From Ornithinimicrobium flavum (GTDB lineage Bacteria > Actinomycetota > Actinomycetes > Actinomycetales > Dermatophilaceae), in the NCBI RefSeq assembly GCF_004526345.1, contig NZ_CP038213.1, forward strand, positions 186,001 through 250,000: a DNA stretch of 64,000 bases, given 5' to 3'. Numbering within the stretch: position 1 is the stretch's first letter; every line of letters starts with the position of its first letter. The translations under genes and the position numbers were made by a program. The notes under the pieces were generated by a model that made no database searches, was not told the DNA's origin, and saw only the letters and a list, made by a program, of their open reading frames with translations. Positions 33,398 to 41,110 of this stretch are shown here, piece after piece.

Positions 33398-33631
33398 TCA
33401 GAAGGCGGCGGGGTCGCCCGGTAGCCGGCCTTGGCCACGGCGGCGACCAGGTCGTCGGCGGTGACCCGCGCGGGGTCGTGCACGACCTCGACCCGGGCCG
33501 AGGCGAAGTGCACCGTCACCGACTCGACCCCTGCGAGGCGGCCGACCTGCTTCTCGATCTTGGCCACGCAGCTGGGGCAGGAGAAGCCCTCGGCCCAGGA
33601 TCGTGGTGGTGGTGCTGGCGGTGGTGCTCAT
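33398..33631 (-). pseudogene. HMA-type metal-binding protein, apparently frameshifted twice
   Basis: The ATG at 33631 (GGAAGGA upstream) opens MSTTASTTTTILG, then the HMA core continues in the next frame as EGFSCPSCVAKIEKQVGRLAGVESVTVHFASARVEVVHDP...VAAVAKAGYRA with the metal-binding CPSC. The first frame stays open throughout and ends DPAAF-stop at 33398. One extra C near 33592 and an opposite shift near 33412 would give a normal ~75-residue chaperone. Genuine decay and base-call error cannot be told apart here. The intact product would feed metal to the ATPase downstream. Confidence 0.65.
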
Positions 33632-33708
33632 GGAGATGTCCTTCCGTCGGTCCGAGCCCTGTGTGGGCCGGTGTTCTTCGACCGTACGGATCAGTCGCCC
33701 GCCGTTCC

Positions 33709-33722
33709 TTGACGCAGATCAA
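33709..33722 (-). promoter_or_regulatory. FNR/ANR-like box upstream of the metal-export operon
   Basis: On the minus strand TTGATCTGCGTCAA differs by one base from the FNR consensus TTGAT-N4-ATCAA. It lies about 78 bases upstream of the HMA start, a usual activator position. It suggests oxygen-, NO- or stress-responsive control by a CRP/FNR regulator; the regulator is not in the window. Confidence 0.5.
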
Positions 33723-33805
33723 GTCCCCCGGGCGCCCCGGCTCCCCGGTGGTGGCTCGACGCACGCCTGTGCCGCCTCGCCTCATACCCCCGCCCCCGTC
33801 CCACG

Positions 33806-33876
33806 GACCTGTGCACCTCAACAGCACGTGTGCACGGGGTATAGCCGGTGCACAGGTCGTTCCGGGTGCACAGGTC
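33806..33876. repeat. Three copies of GGTGCACAGGTC (one inverted)
   Basis: GACCTGTGCACC at 33806-33817 is the inverse of GGTGCACAGGTC at 33847-33858 and 33865-33876. The first two form a perfect 12-bp stem with a 29-base loop. This may be a terminator for the DUF3806-like gene on the minus strand or a regulator site. Confidence 0.65.
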
Positions 33877-33892
33877 TGGGTGACGCGGTCAG

Positions 33893-34031
33893 CCCTGTGG
33901 AAAAACGTCAGGAACGCGCGTCCGGTCACAGGGGCAAGCCGAGCCCCTGTGGAAAAGCGTCAGGAACGCGCGTCCGGTCACAGGGGCAAGCCGAGCCCCT
34001 GTGGAAAAACGTCAGGAACGCGCGTCCGGTC
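33893..34031. repeat. REP-like tandem repeat, period 52 bp, with DnaA-box-like words
   Basis: Three copies start at 33893, 33945 and 33997. Each has CCTGTGGAAAA followed by TCAGGAACGCGCGTCCGGTC (33908-33927, 33960-33979, 34012-34031). The complement of the first part, TTTTCCACAGG, is one base off the DnaA-box consensus TTATCCACA. The same 20-mer recurs at 54491-54510. Confidence 0.85.
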
Positions 34032-34040
34032 GGGGAGGGG

Positions 34041-34529
34041 TCAGCGGGTGCGCAGGGTGACCAGGTGGCCGACGACGGAGGGGACCCATCCGGTCTCGCG
34101 TCGCATCCAGCGCACGGCCACCAGGTTGTGCGGGACGACGACGAAGTCGCCGGCGGCCACGGCGAGGTCGGTCCCGAAGGAGTCGGTGACGACCTCCCAG
34201 GCCAGGTCGGTCGTGCGGGCCAGGTGCTCCCCGATCCCGACGCCGTAGCGCTCCACGATGGCGTCGTGACCCGAGCCGCCCTTCTGGGTCCAGCGCGCCA
34301 GGGCCCGGTCGAGCCCGCCGCCGATCGAGGCCAGGTCGTCCACGTCGACGTCCTCGGCGGCCAGGGCCTCGAGCGCGGTGTCGATCCGCGCCCGTTCCTC
34401 CTCGCCGATGCGCCGCGACTCGGGCGCGAGCGGCATGGCGGGGCTGTTGTCACGGAGGTGCTCGGGCTCGGGCGGCGGCGGACCCGGCGCGTCGTCCCGG
34501 TCACGGCGGAAGCGGTCGAGGAGACCCAT
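34041..34529 (-). CDS. DUF3806-like protein
   Basis: A 162-residue protein with a charged, Pro-rich N-terminus (FRRDRDDAPGPPPPEPEH) and a compact alpha/beta domain (AIVERYGVGIGEHLARTTDLAWEVVTDSFGTDLAVAAGDFVVVPHNLVAVRW), which resembles DUF3806. No signal peptide. Leaderless -10 box at 34537-34542. Function unknown. Confidence 0.55.
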   Translation of the reverse strand: MGLLDRFRRDRDDAPGPPPPEPEHLRDNSPAMPLAPESRRIGEEERARIDTALEALAAEDVDVDDLASIGGGLDRALARWTQKGGSGHDAIVERYGVGIGEHLARTTDLAWEVVTDSFGTDLAVAAGDFVVVPHNLVAVRWMRRETGWVPSVVGHLVTLRTR

Positions 34530-34536
34530 GGGGGTC

Positions 34537-34542
34537 AGCGTA
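34537..34542 (-). promoter_or_regulatory. Leaderless -10 box for the DUF3806-like gene
   Basis: On the minus strand TACGCT ends 7 bases before the ATG at 34529. Confidence 0.5.
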
Positions 34543-34556
34543 GCGATCCTGGCCGC

Positions 34557-36326
34557 TCAGCGGTCGGGTCGGGACAGGCGGCTCCTGCTGCCCCGCCGCC
34601 GCCAGCGCCACTCCTGCAGCTGGCGGAAGACCCAGGCGGTGGCCACGTCACGACCGGTGGCGACGTACTCGACCGCCGAGTCGTGGAAGAGCGTGGACTG
34701 CAGGACCGCGAGGTCGTCCTCGCGGCCGAGCAGCAGCAGGGCGTCACCCTCCTGCAGTGGGGTGCGCGGGGGCGGGGTGAAGGTGCGCCGGCCGAGGCGG
34801 ACCAGGACGGCCGGGTAGACCGCGAGCCGCACCGACCGGTCGTCGGGGTCGCGCAGCAGGTCGCCGACCGTGAGCTTCTCGGTCTGCATGAAGCGCAGGG
34901 CTGCGGGCGCGTGGGTGTAGTCCAGGTCCACCTTCGTCGAGACCGGGGTCTCGTCACCGACGGCGGCCACGATCTCGTCCATGATCTGGCTGTCCCACTC
35001 GTCGTCCTCGTGCAGCACGTGGTCGATGAAGCTCCAGTAGTTGGGCGAGGTGATCCGGGCCACCGCCTCGCGGGCCAGCAGCTCGGTGGGGACGAAGACC
35101 GAGTCGGGGTCGAACGCCCGCAACGGGGCCTCGTTGACCGTCGAGTTCTGCCGCACGGCGATGAAGAGCTCGTCGTTCTCGATCCGGGCGTGGGCGGCGT
35201 TGGCCATGTTGACGATGTCCGACTCGGCCCCGGCGATGAAGCCGACCGCCCCGGAGACGTCCGGCCGGCCGTCCGCGGGGTCGACGAGCAGCACGTCCAG
35301 CCCGGCACTCTCGAGGTCGCGGACGACCTCGAAGCCGAACGAGCCGTCGGCGCAGACGACCCAGTGGCCGTCGGTGAGGTGCTCGAGCCGGTCCGGCAGC
35401 TCCGAGCCGCGAGGGCTCATCAGCCAGGAGGCCAGCCGGAAGCCGGAGGGGCGGCGCAGGGCCATGACGAGGTAGGCGCCGTAGCGGTCGAAGGGGTTGA
35501 TGACGACGTCGGCGGCGAAGTCGTGCATCTGCTGGGCCTTCTCCCGGTCGCTGCACCGGGCGATGACCATGAGCTCGGGCCGCAGCAGGTTGACCGACAT
35601 GACCACCGACAGGTTCGTCTCGTCGTCGTCGGTGAGGGCCAGGACCGCCTCGCACATGTCGTGCCCCAGGCCCGCGAGGCCGAGCACGCGCGGGTCGCGC
35701 CCGCTGGCGGCATACCCGGGGTGGTCGCTGCTGTAGCCGCCCAGCGCCAGCTGCTGGATCCTGGTCTGGTCGACGTCGAGGACGACGAAGTCCCGGCCCT
35801 GGTCCTCCAGCGAGCGGCACACCGCCTCCCCGGCCTGGCCGTAGCCGACCACGAGCACGAACGGGCTCTGCAGCCGGCGCACGCGACGGCTGAAGCGCTG
35901 CAGCGCGATCGACTGCCGGAAGGTGTGGTCGCTGGCCAGGCCCAGCAGCGCCGCCAGGCTGTAGGACCAGGCGATGACGGAGGCGTAGATGGTCAGGGTC
36001 ACCCAGATCCGCTGGGCGTAGCTGAAGGCGTGCGGCACCTCGCCGTAGCCGATGGTGAGACCGGTGTAGGAGATGACGTAGAAGCTGTCGAAGACCGACA
36101 GCCGCTCGGGGTTCTCGACGCTCCCGGGCATGAGCGAGAGGCCGAAGGTCATCGCCGCGAAGACGGAGACGACCACCACCAGGGGCGTGCGCATCCGCCG
36201 CAGGACGAGGAAGGCGGCGTCGGTGGTCGGGGGCTCGGCGGGCACCTCCACCCGGATCCGGCGCAGGGAGTCGGGCCGGATGCGCGCCGGCTTTCCCCTG
36301 CGCAGCAGCTGGAGGAGGTTCGCCAT
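34557..36326 (-). CDS. Potassium channel with two RCK (TrkA-N/TrkA-C) domains
   Basis: A 589-residue protein. Two membrane segments (~50-68 and ~108-130) flank a pore helix and selectivity filter reading TIGYGE. The first RCK domain starts at FVLVVGYGQAGEAV (~155) and the second at HWVVCADGSFGFEVV (~310), each Rossmann-like with its own nucleotide or ion site; TrkA-C-like segments follow (LRDPDDRSVRLAVYPAVLVRLG). This is the two-TM, tandem-RCK channel layout (Castor/Pollux- or GsuK-like). It sets K+ conductance in response to ligands or Ca2+; the ligand is unknown. Confidence 0.85.
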   Translation of the reverse strand: MANLLQLLRRGKPARIRPDSLRRIRVEVPAEPPTTDAAFLVLRRMRTPLVVVVSVFAAMTFGLSLMPGSVENPERLSVFDSFYVISYTGLTIGYGEVPHAFSYAQRIWVTLTIYASVIAWSYSLAALLGLASDHTFRQSIALQRFSRRVRRLQSPFVLVVGYGQAGEAVCRSLEDQGRDFVVLDVDQTRIQQLALGGYSSDHPGYAASGRDPRVLGLAGLGHDMCEAVLALTDDDETNLSVVMSVNLLRPELMVIARCSDREKAQQMHDFAADVVINPFDRYGAYLVMALRRPSGFRLASWLMSPRGSELPDRLEHLTDGHWVVCADGSFGFEVVRDLESAGLDVLLVDPADGRPDVSGAVGFIAGAESDIVNMANAAHARIENDELFIAVRQNSTVNEAPLRAFDPDSVFVPTELLAREAVARITSPNYWSFIDHVLHEDDEWDSQIMDEIVAAVGDETPVSTKVDLDYTHAPAALRFMQTEKLTVGDLLRDPDDRSVRLAVYPAVLVRLGRRTFTPPPRTPLQEGDALLLLGREDDLAVLQSTLFHDSAVEYVATGRDVATAWVFRQLQEWRWRRRGSRSRLSRPDR

Positions 36327-36369
36327 CGGGGTATGCCGTCAGCCGGGTCGGGTCGTCAGCTCACCGGTG

Positions 36370-36768
36370 TCAGCGGCGCCGGTAGGAGACGGTCTCGACC
36401 ACGAGCAGGACGATGGAGACGATGTTGGCCAGGAGCGCCCCCGCGGCGATCGAGACGACGCTGGCCATGTGCTCGCCCGTCAGGCCCGCGGGGTCGATGT
36501 GCCGGGCCCAGATCCACACCAGGGCGGCGATGATGAGCTGGATCGTCGCCACCAGGCTGGTCGCGAGGTGGACCGCGCCGATCTGGGTGCGGTCGCCGAA
36601 CTTGAGGATGGTCGCGATGATGTTGACGACGACCGCGGCGTAGAGCTCGTAGACGTTGTGCAGCCGGGGGTTGTCGATGTCGCCGAGCACGTAGCCGAAG
36701 TTCAGGGTGGCCGCGAGCAGCACGAAGAAGCCGAAGACGACCTTTTCCAGGTTCACAGGACCGACCAT
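36370..36768 (-). CDS. DUF6394-family membrane protein
   Basis: A 132-residue protein with four hydrophobic segments and the family-like motifs FGFFVLLAATLNFGYVLGDIDNP, HNVYELYAAVVVNIIATILKFGDRTQIGAVHLATSLVA. It lies immediately upstream of the potassium channel on the same strand (43-base gap), so a role as channel accessory subunit or membrane-potential sensor is a reasonable context guess. Confidence 0.7.
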   Translation of the reverse strand: MVGPVNLEKVVFGFFVLLAATLNFGYVLGDIDNPRLHNVYELYAAVVVNIIATILKFGDRTQIGAVHLATSLVATIQLIIAALVWIWARHIDPAGLTGEHMASVVSIAAGALLANIVSIVLLVVETVSYRRR

Positions 36769-36797
36769 AACGCCGCGGGTCTGTCAGGGCGGCTTTC

Positions 36798-36803
36798 TAC
36801 GAT
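36798..36803 (+). promoter_or_regulatory. Leaderless -10 box for the SprT-like gene
   Basis: TACGAT ends 7 bases before the ATG at 36811. Confidence 0.5.
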
Positions 36804-36810
36804 GCGCAGC

Positions 36811-37338
36811 ATGGATCTGCGTGAGGCGGCCGGGATGGCCCAGGAGCTGATGGCGGAGCACGGGCTGCGGGGGTGGTCGTTCCGCTTCGACCGCGCGCGG
36901 GTGCGCGCGGGGGCCTGCCACCACCACACCCGCACGATCACCCTCAGCCCGTGGATCACGGCCGCGCACGACCGGGGGCAGGTCCGCGAGACGGTGCTGC
37001 ACGAGATCGCCCACGCCCTGGTGGGGCCCCGCCACGCCCACGACGCGGTCTGGCGGGCGCGGGCGCGGTCCATCGGCGCGAGCGGGGAGCGGTGCTACGC
37101 CGGGGGTGAGGCGCCCGTCGTGCCCGGCCGCTGGCAGGGCCGGTGCTCCGGCGGGCACGTGGTGCACCGGCACCGCAGGCCGACCAGGGTGCTGCTGTGC
37201 ACCCGCTGCCCGGGGCGGGGGACCCTGTCGCGGGTGCTGCGGTGGACCCACGACGGCAGGGCCGTCGCCGAGGCCGAGCTGGGTCAGGGGGTGGTGCGGG
37301 TGCTCGCCGGGCTGCGCCGGCAGGAGCGGGCGTCGTGA
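36811..37338 (+). CDS. SprT-like zinc metalloprotease-fold protein
   Basis: A 175-residue protein with the zincin motif HEIAH (in VLHEIAHALVGPRHAHD, residues ~67-83; the third ligand is probably the His further on) and a C-terminal zinc-ribbon-like region (CSGGHVVHRHRRPTRVLLCTRCPGRG). This matches SprT/Spartan-like proteins, which in other organisms cut DNA-protein crosslinks. The bacterial substrate is unknown. It is divergent from DUF6394 and leaderless. Confidence 0.75.
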   Translation: MDLREAAGMAQELMAEHGLRGWSFRFDRARVRAGACHHHTRTITLSPWITAAHDRGQVRETVLHEIAHALVGPRHAHDAVWRARARSIGASGERCYAGGEAPVVPGRWQGRCSGGHVVHRHRRPTRVLLCTRCPGRGTLSRVLRWTHDGRAVAEAELGQGVVRVLAGLRRQERAS

Positions 37339-37384
37339 CCAAAGCGTGACCATTCCTCGGGGTGTGGCGCAGGTCACGATGTCC

Positions 37385-37390
37385 TAGGGT
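37385..37390 (+). promoter_or_regulatory. Putative -10 box for the alpha-glucoside importer operon
   Basis: TAGGGT, about 78 bases before the ATG at 37468. The leader carries the ribosome site GGAAGGAG. The CGTGACC word occurs twice just upstream (37334-37351) and inverted (GGTCACG) once, a possible repressor site. Confidence 0.4.
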
Positions 37391-37467
37391 GCTGAACGAG
37401 GAGTGTGGCCGATGCGCCGACCCAGGACCTGTGGTCGGTGACGCCCGCTCCGTGACGGAAGGAGCCA

Positions 37468-38853
37468 ATGGTGGCGAACTCACGGTGGCGGCGCCTCGCG
37501 CCGCCGGCGATGGCAGCGGCGGCGGCCCTGACCCTGAGCGGGTGCCTGCAGAACCCTGACGCCGGGAGCGGACAGGGCGGTTTCGGAGCGGACGCGCAGC
37601 CGGAGGAGGGTGACGGTGTCGTCACGATCCTCGGGGCGTTCGGCGGCGGGGAGGAGGAGCTGTTCCTCGAGTCCCTGGCCGACTTCGAGGCCGAGTCCGG
37701 CATCGACATCCAGTACACCTCCGACCAGGACTTCACCACGACCGTCCTGCTGCGCGTGAACTCCGGCGACGCCCCGGACATCGGGCTCTTCCCTCAGCCC
37801 GGTGGCGTGATGCAGCTCGCGGCCGAGGGTGACGTCGTGCCGATCGACCAGTACCTCGACTACGACGCCCTCAACTCCAGCCTGGTCCCCGGCTTCCTGG
37901 ACTCGGCCCGCTACCAGGGCCGGGTCTACGCCGCCCCCATGCGCATGGCCGTGAAGTCGATCGTCTGGTACCCGAAGGCGGCCTATGAGGAGGGCGGCTG
38001 GAACACCGAGCCGGCCACCATGGACGAGCTGGCCCAGGTGGCCCAGCAGATCAAGGACGACACCGGAGCCACCCCGTGGTGCATCGGCTGGGAGTCGGCC
38101 CAGGCCACCGGCTGGGTCGGCACGGACTGGATCGAGGAGTTCATGCTCCGCCTGCACGGCCCGGACGTCTACGACGACTGGATCTACGGCCGGATGGCCT
38201 TCGACGACCCGCGGGTGGTCGAGGCGTTCGAGGCGTACGACGAGTTCGTCGACTCCGACCTGGTGCTGGGTGGCGACACCGGCATCCTGACCACCGGTTT
38301 CGACGAGGCCATGGCGCCCGCCTTCGACGAGGACCCCGCCTGCTACCTCATGCGCCAGGGTAACTTCGCCACCTCCTTCTTCCCCGCGGACGTGCAGGAG
38401 AACCTCGACGAGGAGATCGGCATCTTCGTCTTCCCGCCGATCGAGGGCGGCTACGAGGGTCAGCCCATCCTCGGTGGTGGCGACCTGGCGGCGGCCTTCT
38501 CCTACGACGACGACACGATCGCCGTGATGGAGTTCCTCACCTCCGACCAGTTCGGCGGGCCGTGGGCCGAGGGCGGTGGGTGGCTCTCGCCGCACTCCAC
38601 CTTCGACACCAGCCTCTACGTGGACGACCTCACCCGGCAGATCGCCGACATGGCCTACAACGCCGACGTCTTCCGCTACGACGGCTCCGACGTCATGCCC
38701 AAGGAGGTCGGCTCCGACTCCTTCTGGAAGGGGATGGTCGAGTTCCAGGACGGTGCGAAGACCGCGGAGCAGGTGACGCAGGAGATGTGGGCGAGCTGGC
38801 CCGAGGACCTCAAGCAGACGGGTGACGAAGCAGCCGAGACCGAGGGTCGCTGA
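37468..38853 (+). CDS. Alpha-glucoside/sugar-binding lipoprotein (AglE-like)
   Basis: A 461-residue lipoprotein with signal peptide and lipobox LTLSGC, then a family-1 extracellular solute-binding fold: VTILGAFGGGEEELFLESLADFEAESGIDIQY, LRVNSGDAPDIGLFPQPGG, AYEEGGWNTEPATMDELAQVAQ. Two C-terminal features (YDGSDVMPKEVGSDSFWKGM and a final acidic tail) match the alpha-glucoside binding proteins AglE/ThuE. It delivers sugar to the two permeases that follow at 1- and -4-base spacing. No ATPase gene is present; a shared MsiK-type ATPase elsewhere is expected in actinobacteria. Confidence 0.82.
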   Translation: MVANSRWRRLAPPAMAAAAALTLSGCLQNPDAGSGQGGFGADAQPEEGDGVVTILGAFGGGEEELFLESLADFEAESGIDIQYTSDQDFTTTVLLRVNSGDAPDIGLFPQPGGVMQLAAEGDVVPIDQYLDYDALNSSLVPGFLDSARYQGRVYAAPMRMAVKSIVWYPKAAYEEGGWNTEPATMDELAQVAQQIKDDTGATPWCIGWESAQATGWVGTDWIEEFMLRLHGPDVYDDWIYGRMAFDDPRVVEAFEAYDEFVDSDLVLGGDTGILTTGFDEAMAPAFDEDPACYLMRQGNFATSFFPADVQENLDEEIGIFVFPPIEGGYEGQPILGGGDLAAAFSYDDDTIAVMEFLTSDQFGGPWAEGGGWLSPHSTFDTSLYVDDLTRQIADMAYNADVFRYDGSDVMPKEVGSDSFWKGMVEFQDGAKTAEQVTQEMWASWPEDLKQTGDEAAETEGR

Positions 38854-38854
38854 C

Positions 38855-40054
38855 ATGACTGCCTCCCACTCCACCCCACCCGTGGGGCAGGACGTCCCGC
38901 AGGACGACGAACGCGTCGAGGGCCAGGGGCCGCAGGCCACCGTCCCCAGCGACCAGGGCCTGCAGCCGGTCAAGCTGCTCGTCGGTGTCCTGGGCGTCGC
39001 CGTCACGCTGTGGCTGATGCTCAACCTGTTCCTGGCCTTCGCCTACTACCCGAACTGGTTCTTCGATTCCAAGATCCTCATGGGGGTCCTGGGGCTGGTG
39101 GTCGGCGTCGGTGGCGCGGCCATCCTGTTCTGGTTCATCAACCAGGCCGTCGAGGCGCTGCCCCGCAGGCTGGAGCACGGGCTCATCCCCTACGCCTTCC
39201 TGATCCCGGGCTTCTCCCTCATCGGGCTGATGCTGCTCTACCCGACCTTCCAGACGATCCACTACAGCTTCGCCAACCGGAGCAGCACCGAGTACCGCGA
39301 CCCGCCCTGGGCCAACTACACCGAGCTCTTCGGCAGCTCGGCGTTCTGGTCGGCGGTCATCAACAACGTGCTCTGGATCGCGATCGTGCCGGCCATCACG
39401 GTGGCCCTCGGTGTGGTCGTGGCCGTCCTGGCGGACAAGCTGTCCGCCCAGAGCGAGAAGTGGGCCAAGAGCTTCATCTTCCTGCCGATGGCGATCAGCT
39501 TCGTGGCCGCCTCGGCGATCTGGCTGACCTCGGTCTACGCCTACCAGGCCCCGGGCCGGCCGCAGACGGGTGCGCTCAACGCGATCGTGCAGCAGTTCGG
39601 CGGGCAGCCGCAGAACTGGCTGGCGATCGAGACCGGGCGGCTCAACAGCATCCTGCTCATGGTCATCCTCATCTGGCTGCAGACCGGCTTCGCCATGGTG
39701 CTGCTGTCCTCGGCCATCAAGGGTGTCCCGGAGGACACCATCGAGGCGGCCCGGATCGACGGGGCGACCGAGATGCAGATCTTCTGGAAAGTGGTCCTGC
39801 CCCAGATCCGCGGGACCATCATCACGGTGTTCATCACCGTCCTCATCCTGGTGATGAAGGTCTTCGACATCGTCTACGTCCTCACCAACGGGCGCAACAA
39901 CACCGATGTCATCGCGAACATGTTCTTCAACGAGCTGTTCGCGCGGGCCGAGGCCGGACGGGCCACCGCCCTGGTGGTCGTGCTCCTGGTCGCGGTCATC
40001 CCGATCCTCATCTACCAGGTCAAGCAGTTCCGCGAGCAGGAGGCCATGCGATGA
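38855..40054 (+). CDS. ABC sugar permease AglF-like
   Basis: A 399-residue permease from ATG 38855, one base after the upstream stop. It has a long N-terminal extension with two extra membrane segments before the usual MalF-type core (IPYAFLIPGFSLIGLMLLYPTFQTIHYSF), a feature of alpha-glucoside permeases. The EAA loop is EAARIDGATEMQIFWKVVLP. It forms the importer channel with the next gene. Confidence 0.85.
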   Translation: MTASHSTPPVGQDVPQDDERVEGQGPQATVPSDQGLQPVKLLVGVLGVAVTLWLMLNLFLAFAYYPNWFFDSKILMGVLGLVVGVGGAAILFWFINQAVEALPRRLEHGLIPYAFLIPGFSLIGLMLLYPTFQTIHYSFANRSSTEYRDPPWANYTELFGSSAFWSAVINNVLWIAIVPAITVALGVVVAVLADKLSAQSEKWAKSFIFLPMAISFVAASAIWLTSVYAYQAPGRPQTGALNAIVQQFGGQPQNWLAIETGRLNSILLMVILIWLQTGFAMVLLSSAIKGVPEDTIEAARIDGATEMQIFWKVVLPQIRGTIITVFITVLILVMKVFDIVYVLTNGRNNTDVIANMFFNELFARAEAGRATALVVVLLVAVIPILIYQVKQFREQEAMR

Positions 40055-40959
40055 GCGCCACGACGGCGGACGACCGCCCCACCACGGACGTCTCGCGCAA
40101 GCCGAGGACTGCCGGCCGGCTCAAGGACGGGCGGCAGCGCAGCCCCTTCTCGATGGTGGTCATGCTCCTGCTGGCCGTGCTCTGGAGCCTGCCCACCCTG
40201 GGTCTGCTCATCACCAGCTTCCGGACCCGCGACGCGGCCGCCACCTCCGGGTGGTGGGAGGCGTTCTGGAAGGGCGGCTGGACCACCAGCAACTACCGGC
40301 AGGTCTTCGAGCAGGCCGACCTGGGCAACGCCTTCCTCAACGGGATCATGGTCGCGGTGCCGGCCACGATCATCCCCATCATGTTCGCGGCGTTCGCGGC
40401 CTACGCCTTCACGTTCATGGACTTCCGGGGCAAGGACGTGCTCTTCATCACCATCGTCGCGGTGATGGTCGTGCCGATCCAGGTGGCCTTCCAGCCGCTG
40501 CTCAACCTGCTCGGCCCCAACGGCCTGGGCATCTCCGGGCAGTACCTCGCGGTGTGGTTGCTGCACACGGGCTTCGGTATGCCGCTGTGCATCTACGTCC
40601 TGCGTAACTACATGGCCTCGCTGCCCTTCAGCGTGGTCGAGTCGGCGCGCATCGACGGCTGCTCGAACTTCCAGATCTTCTGGAAGCTCATCGCCCCGAT
40701 GGCCATGCCGGCCATCGCGGCGTTCGCGACCCTGCAGTTCCTGTGGGTGTGGAACGACCTGCTCATCGCCAAGCTGTTCCTGTCCAACGACAACACCACG
40801 GTGATCGTCAAGCTGCAGCAGCTGCTGGGCACGCAGGGTCAGGGCGCCGAGCTGCTCACCGCGGGCGCCTTCATCTCGATCATCCTGCCGATGATCGTCT
40901 TCTTCGTGCTCCAGAACTTCCTGGTGCGCGGGATGACCAGCGGCGCGGTCAAGGGCTGA
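40051..40959 (+). CDS. ABC sugar permease AglG-like
   Basis: A 302-residue MalG-type permease, ATGA overlap at 40051. Six membrane segments and the EAA loop ESARIDGCSNFQIFWKLIAP are visible. Partner of the preceding permease. A strong terminator follows 25 bases after its stop, so the GH13 gene next door is a separate unit. Confidence 0.87.
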   Translation: MSATTADDRPTTDVSRKPRTAGRLKDGRQRSPFSMVVMLLLAVLWSLPTLGLLITSFRTRDAAATSGWWEAFWKGGWTTSNYRQVFEQADLGNAFLNGIMVAVPATIIPIMFAAFAAYAFTFMDFRGKDVLFITIVAVMVVPIQVAFQPLLNLLGPNGLGISGQYLAVWLLHTGFGMPLCIYVLRNYMASLPFSVVESARIDGCSNFQIFWKLIAPMAMPAIAAFATLQFLWVWNDLLIAKLFLSNDNTTVIVKLQQLLGTQGQGAELLTAGAFISIILPMIVFFVLQNFLVRGMTSGAVKG

Positions 40960-40983
40960 CCCGACCGCACGCTCGCTCGACCT

Positions 40984-41028
40984 GGACCGGCCCGGTCCGC
41001 ACGCTCCCCGTGCGGACCGGGCCGGTCC
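40984..41028. terminator. Strong terminator after the sugar importer operon
   Basis: 20-bp perfect arms, GGACCGGCCCGGTCCGCACG (40984-41003) and its complement (41009-41028), around a 5-base loop. No U-tract, as is usual in high-GC actinobacteria. Confidence 0.8.
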
Positions 41029-41110
41029 GGCATACCGGGCGGGGCGCCCCCGTCCTCGGCAGGTGCGCTCCGACCTGCCGGGAGGCCGTGGTCTGTGGTG
41101 GGATGGGGTC

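Noticed and set aside
33734..36533. Very long plus-strand frame across the potassium channel region.
   Set aside because: It is antisense to clear genes (DUF3806-like, RCK channel) and has the His/Arg/Val-rich look of a shadow frame.
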